This document shows, one piece after another, positions 60,326 to 64,000 of a DNA stretch of 64,000 nucleotides (its first letter is position 1; each line of letters begins with the position of its first letter). This DNA comes from Actinacidiphila paucisporea. GTDB taxonomy: Bacteria; Actinomycetota; Actinomycetes; Streptomycetales; Streptomycetaceae. The DNA lies in NCBI RefSeq assembly GCF_900142575.1, contig NZ_FRBI01000007.1:240938-304937 (forward strand). Direction: 5' to 3'. The position numbers and the translations under genes were made by a program. A model generated the notes under the pieces. The model was given only the letters and a program-made list of their open reading frames with translations. It did not search any database and was not told the DNA's origin.

Positions 60326-61281
60326 GCGCCTCAGGCGGAACCAGGGCGATCGTCGCGGCGCTGAGCGCCAACCTCGCCATCGCCGCGGCGAAATTCGTGG
60401 CCTTCGCCTTCAGCGGATCCTCGTCGATGCTCGCCGAAGGCGTGCACTCCCTCGCCGACTCCGGGAACCAGGGACTTCTCCTCATCGGAGGCAAGAAGGC
60501 CAAGCAGGCGGCCGACGAGGAACACCCCTTCGGCTACGGCAGGGAACGCTATGTCTACGCCTTCCTCGTCTCGATCGTCCTTTTCTCCGTCGGCGGCATG
60601 TTCGCCCTCTACGAGGGCTATGAGAAGATCCGCCACCCGCACGCCATCGACCACTGGTACTGGCCGGTCGGCGTCCTGATCTTCGCCATCGCCGCCGAGG
60701 GCTTCTCCTTCCGCACCGCGATCAAGGAGTCCAACCACACCCGCGGGACGCAGTCCTGGGCCGCCTTCATCCGCCGCGCCAAGGCGCCGGAACTCCCGAT
60801 CGTCCTGCTGGAGGACTTCGGCGCCCTCATCGGCCTCGTCCTCGCACTGCTCGGCGTCGGCATCGCCCTGGCCACCGGCAGCGGGGTCTGGGACGGCATC
60901 GGCACCCTGTGCATCGGCTCCCTGCTCATCTGCATCGCCCTCGTCCTGGCCGCCGAGACGAAATCCCTGCTGCTCGGCGAAGGCGCGGGAGCCGACTCCC
61001 TCGACCGCATCCGTGCGGCCACGGTCGACGGCGACACCGTCACCGGCATCATCCACATGCGCACGCTCCACCTCGGCCCGGAAGAACTCCTGGTCGCGGC
61101 CAAGATCGCGGTCAAGCACGACGACACCGCCACCGAGGTCGCCCGCGCCATCGACGCCGCGGAAGAACGCATCCGGGCCGCCGAACCCTTCGCCCGTGTC
61201 ATCTACCTCGAACCCGACATCTACAGCGAGGCCGCCGCTGCCGCGGGCCCCGACCCCGACCAGACGCCCGGCGGCCGCTGA
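60322..61281 (+). CDS. Cation diffusion facilitator (CDF) family metal transporter
   Basis: 319 residues with six membrane helices (about 10-30, 38-55, 78-98, 115-135, 160-182, 190-210) and a C-terminal cytoplasmic metal-binding domain (about 215-300). The transport site is suggested by H-S-L-A-D-S-G-N in helix 2 and L-L-E-D-F-G-A in helix 5; the second helix histidine and the D of helix 5 are the usual zinc ligands. Exports Zn2+, Fe2+ or Mn2+ against protons. ATG 60322 follows GAAGGGA. The C-terminal 20 residues are Ala/Pro-rich. Upstream manA is close enough (97 bases) for cotranscription. Confidence 0.9.
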   Translation: MSASGGTRAIVAALSANLAIAAAKFVAFAFSGSSSMLAEGVHSLADSGNQGLLLIGGKKAKQAADEEHPFGYGRERYVYAFLVSIVLFSVGGMFALYEGYEKIRHPHAIDHWYWPVGVLIFAIAAEGFSFRTAIKESNHTRGTQSWAAFIRRAKAPELPIVLLEDFGALIGLVLALLGVGIALATGSGVWDGIGTLCIGSLLICIALVLAAETKSLLLGEGAGADSLDRIRAATVDGDTVTGIIHMRTLHLGPEELLVAAKIAVKHDDTATEVARAIDAAEERIRAAEPFARVIYLEPDIYSEAAAAAGPDPDQTPGGR

Positions 61282-61314
61282 CCCGAGGGACTGCGGACGG
61301 TCAGCCGACCGGTG

Positions 61315-61439
61315 TAGATTCGTATCCAGCCAGACGTCGCTGCTGATGGCGGTCGGGCGGTCGCCCCACGGTGACCGGCCGAGGGAGAGAGGGCCTCCGA
61401 CGGATTGCGCTGCCGCAGGGGGACAGGTGTGTCCGCAGC
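61315..61439 (+). promoter_or_regulatory. ahcY promoter and structured leader
   Basis: TAGATT (61315-61320) is a good -10 with a weak -35, implying a leader of about 185 bases. The leader contains a two-part hairpin: GCTGC (61409-61413) with GCAGC (61435-61439) enclosing GGACA-GGTG-TGTCC (61421-61434). The SAH and SAM-IV riboswitch core sequences were looked for and not found. Confidence 0.4.
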
Positions 61440-61512
61440 AGGCCGCACCCGCATCAGCCCCGTGGCCGCGCCACATCCCCGTCCACCTCGATCGCACCGA
61501 GGAGCAGCCCGT

Positions 61513-62964
<1,452 letters not shown>

Positions 62965-63013
62965 GCCCCGGCTCTCCACCGCCCGGCCCCACCGGGCCGG
63001 ACCGAACCGCGCA

Positions 63014-63043
63014 GGCCCCCGCCTCCCCGTCGAGGCGGGGGCC
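63014..63043 (+). terminator. Terminator after ahcY
   Basis: GGCCCCCGCCTC (63014-63025) / GAGGCGGGGGCC (63032-63043), perfect 12-pair stem with six-base loop, followed by TTG. Confidence 0.85.
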
Positions 63044-63066
63044 TTGCCAGATCCCGAGAACCCACC

Positions 63067-63681
63067 ATGCCCCGCGGCCGCTACTCGCTCCATGACACGC
63101 ATGACCACACCCCCCTGGGAGAAGAACACTTCCACTGCGCCACCGGCCCCTCCGGTTGGCGCTACACCGCACAGACCACCGCCCCCGGTGGCGACCACGC
63201 CGGCTCGGTCGACCTGACCATCGACGAGCTCGGCCGCCCGATCCGCCTGGAGGTCCACGCCCACGCCTGGCAGGTCAGGGCAGCCGCACTCGACGGCGTC
63301 ACCTGGGTCAGAACCGACCCCACCGGCGAGCATGCGCAGGAGGGCAACGCCCCCGCGCACGCCTTCACCGGCGCCTCGCCCGCCTTCCTGATCGCCACCG
63401 CGAGACTCCTCCGCCTCGAACCCGGCGGCCCCGCCACCCGCGTACGTCTCGTGTCATTCCAGCCCCCCGTGCTCGCGCCCCTCACCGTCGACCAGTCGTG
63501 GTCGCTGATCACCAGGACAGCACATCCGGCCGACACCGGGTTTCTGCCTGTGGACAACTTTCTGGTGAGTGACATGGCCACCGGCGAGCAGCACGAGGTC
63601 CACCTCGCCGGCGACGTGGTGCTCGCGGCCCCCGGCATCGAGCTGGAGGACCTGGAGACCCCGCCGTCGACGTTCACGTGA
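63067..63681 (+). CDS. Conserved hypothetical protein
   Basis: 204 residues, no signal peptide or membrane helix. The sequence alternates hydrophobic and polar residues as in a beta-rich lipocalin- or START-like fold, e.g. W-R-Y-T-A-Q-T, S-V-D-L-T-I-D-E-L-G-R-P-I-R-L-E-V, and A-F-T-G-A-S-P-A-F-L-I-A-T-A-R-L-L. No family is recognised. It has GAGAA upstream of ATG 63067, 23 bases after the ahcY terminator. Its stop codon touches the first promoter of the rRNA operon. Confidence 0.75.
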   Translation: MPRGRYSLHDTHDHTPLGEEHFHCATGPSGWRYTAQTTAPGGDHAGSVDLTIDELGRPIRLEVHAHAWQVRAAALDGVTWVRTDPTGEHAQEGNAPAHAFTGASPAFLIATARLLRLEPGGPATRVRLVSFQPPVLAPLTVDQSWSLITRTAHPADTGFLPVDNFLVSDMATGEQHEVHLAGDVVLAAPGIELEDLETPPSTFT

Positions 63682-63682
63682 T

Positions 63683-63711
63683 TTGACGCCTCCTGGGGCA
63701 GGAGGTAGATT
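63683..63711 (+). promoter_or_regulatory. rrn promoter, upstream, near-consensus
   Basis: TTGACG (63683-63688), 17 bases, TAGATT (63706-63711). The spacer contains the inverted repeat CCTCCTG/CAGGAGG. Confidence 0.75.
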
Positions 63712-63867
63712 AGAACGGTTGTCACGAACTGGACATCCGGACGTGACCGACGAAGATCCTTACTACTTCGCCAGACGAAGACACTTCAGCCAAGCCGGAG
63801 AGAAATCTCGAGCGGGGCATTCGTGTCCCCGATCGGCGGGTGGTAATTCCGACCGAATAGCTTCTGC

Positions 63868-63873
63868 TAGAGT
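63868..63873 (+). promoter_or_regulatory. rrn promoter, downstream -10
   Basis: TAGAGT, with no good -35 at normal spacing (TTCCGA at 63847-63852 is 15 bases away). A second start is usual in streptomycete rrn operons. Confidence 0.4.
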
Positions 63874-64000
63874 CGGAGACACAACGAAGGGAAAGCCCGG
63901 AGGGGCCGGTGAAACGGTCTCGAAGGAAGCTTCCGTTCCTTGAGAACTCAACAGCGTGCCAAAAGTCAACGCCAGATATGTTGATACCCCGTCGCGTGCC

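Larger units (their letters stand above)
63682..64000 (+). ncRNA. Promoter and leader region of a ribosomal RNA operon (16S gene beyond window)
   Basis: 319 AT-richer bases without coding frames. The end carries sequence I recognise as the streptomycete rrn leader: a GGAAGCTTCC palindrome (63926-63935), CGTTCCTTGAGAACTCAACA (63934-63953) and the G-TCAACGCCA...GTTGATACCCCG stretch (63965-63989) that precedes the 16S RNA. These are pre-rRNA processing and antitermination elements. The mature 16S sequence would start further downstream. Confidence 0.8.

Noticed and set aside
61321..61512. SAH riboswitch upstream of ahcY
   Set aside because: The characteristic GAGGAGCGCTGC and GCCAGGCTC elements are absent; only a short GCGCTGC coincides. 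Kept as an unclassified leader.

Overview
The window is a contiguous piece of a high-GC actinobacterial chromosome, almost certainly Streptomyces or another member of the Streptomycetaceae. The evidence is the GC bias at third codon positions, a near-canonical WhiB, sortase class E type LAETG anchoring, and many leaderless genes with a TAGGCT-like -10. The gene order also matches, from memory, the S. coelicolor SCO3080 to SCO3020 region read backwards (hut genes, SigI module, purKE, membrane dipeptidase, LCP cluster, fbiAB, whiB, manBA, ahcY). No tRNA, CRISPR array, prophage or biosynthetic cluster is visible. The only mobile element is one IS982-type insertion sequence.

0-8.3 kb: the 3' end of a CBS-domain gene (probably cystathionine beta-synthase), a small membrane protein, a MatB-like acyl-CoA synthetase, an MMPL transporter, a MurR/RpiR regulator, a small membrane protein and a PLP-dependent decarboxylase of the ornithine/diaminopimelate fold. 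8.4-14.0 kb: a compact histidine-utilisation operon (hutU, an M20 amidohydrolase, hutF, hutI). hutH is absent here, and the M20 enzyme occupies the slot expected for N-formylglutamate hydrolysis. 14.0-16.1 kb: a SigI-like sigma factor divergent from a STAS antagonist and an RsbW-like kinase, forming a partner-switching module. 16.2-28 kb: a MocR regulator divergent from an AhpD-like protein, a two-component system, GtrA, purK-purE, a membrane dipeptidase, a VOC protein, a CGNR regulator, a COG4705 membrane protein and UDP-glucose dehydrogenase.

27.5-42.4 kb: a cell-envelope region with seven LytR-CpsA-Psr (LCP) paralogues interspersed with an acyl-CoA dehydrogenase, a LAETG surface protein, a thioesterase and a GT2 glycosyltransferase. 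One LCP paralogue (39.8-41.1 kb) has lost the catalytic arginine blocks while keeping its C-terminal LytR_C domain. 42.7-45.5 kb: a TIGR03089 protein, an AlkA-like DNA glycosylase and the IS982 element inserted exactly at the glycosylase stop codon.

45.5-49.3 kb: fbiA and fbiB (coenzyme F420) lie downstream of a cysteine dioxygenase gene. That gene is preceded by a previously unlisted 32-codon reading frame ending in seven cysteines, a probable cysteine-sensing leader peptide. Its Cys codons can base-pair with the dioxygenase ribosome-binding site. This is the most interesting regulatory structure in the window. whiB follows in the opposite direction. 49.5-60.2 kb: a very large multi-membrane-span glycosyltransferase with a Tyr/Gly/Gln-rich disordered tail, a DUF5719 protein, a zincin-like protein, a DUF3499 protein, then manB, a Trm112-like protein, a TobH/SIS protein and manA, which supply mannose sugar phosphates for the envelope. 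60.3-63.7 kb: a CDF metal transporter, ahcY with a long leader, and a conserved hypothetical protein. The last 300 bases are the promoter and leader of a ribosomal RNA operon whose 16S gene begins just outside the window.
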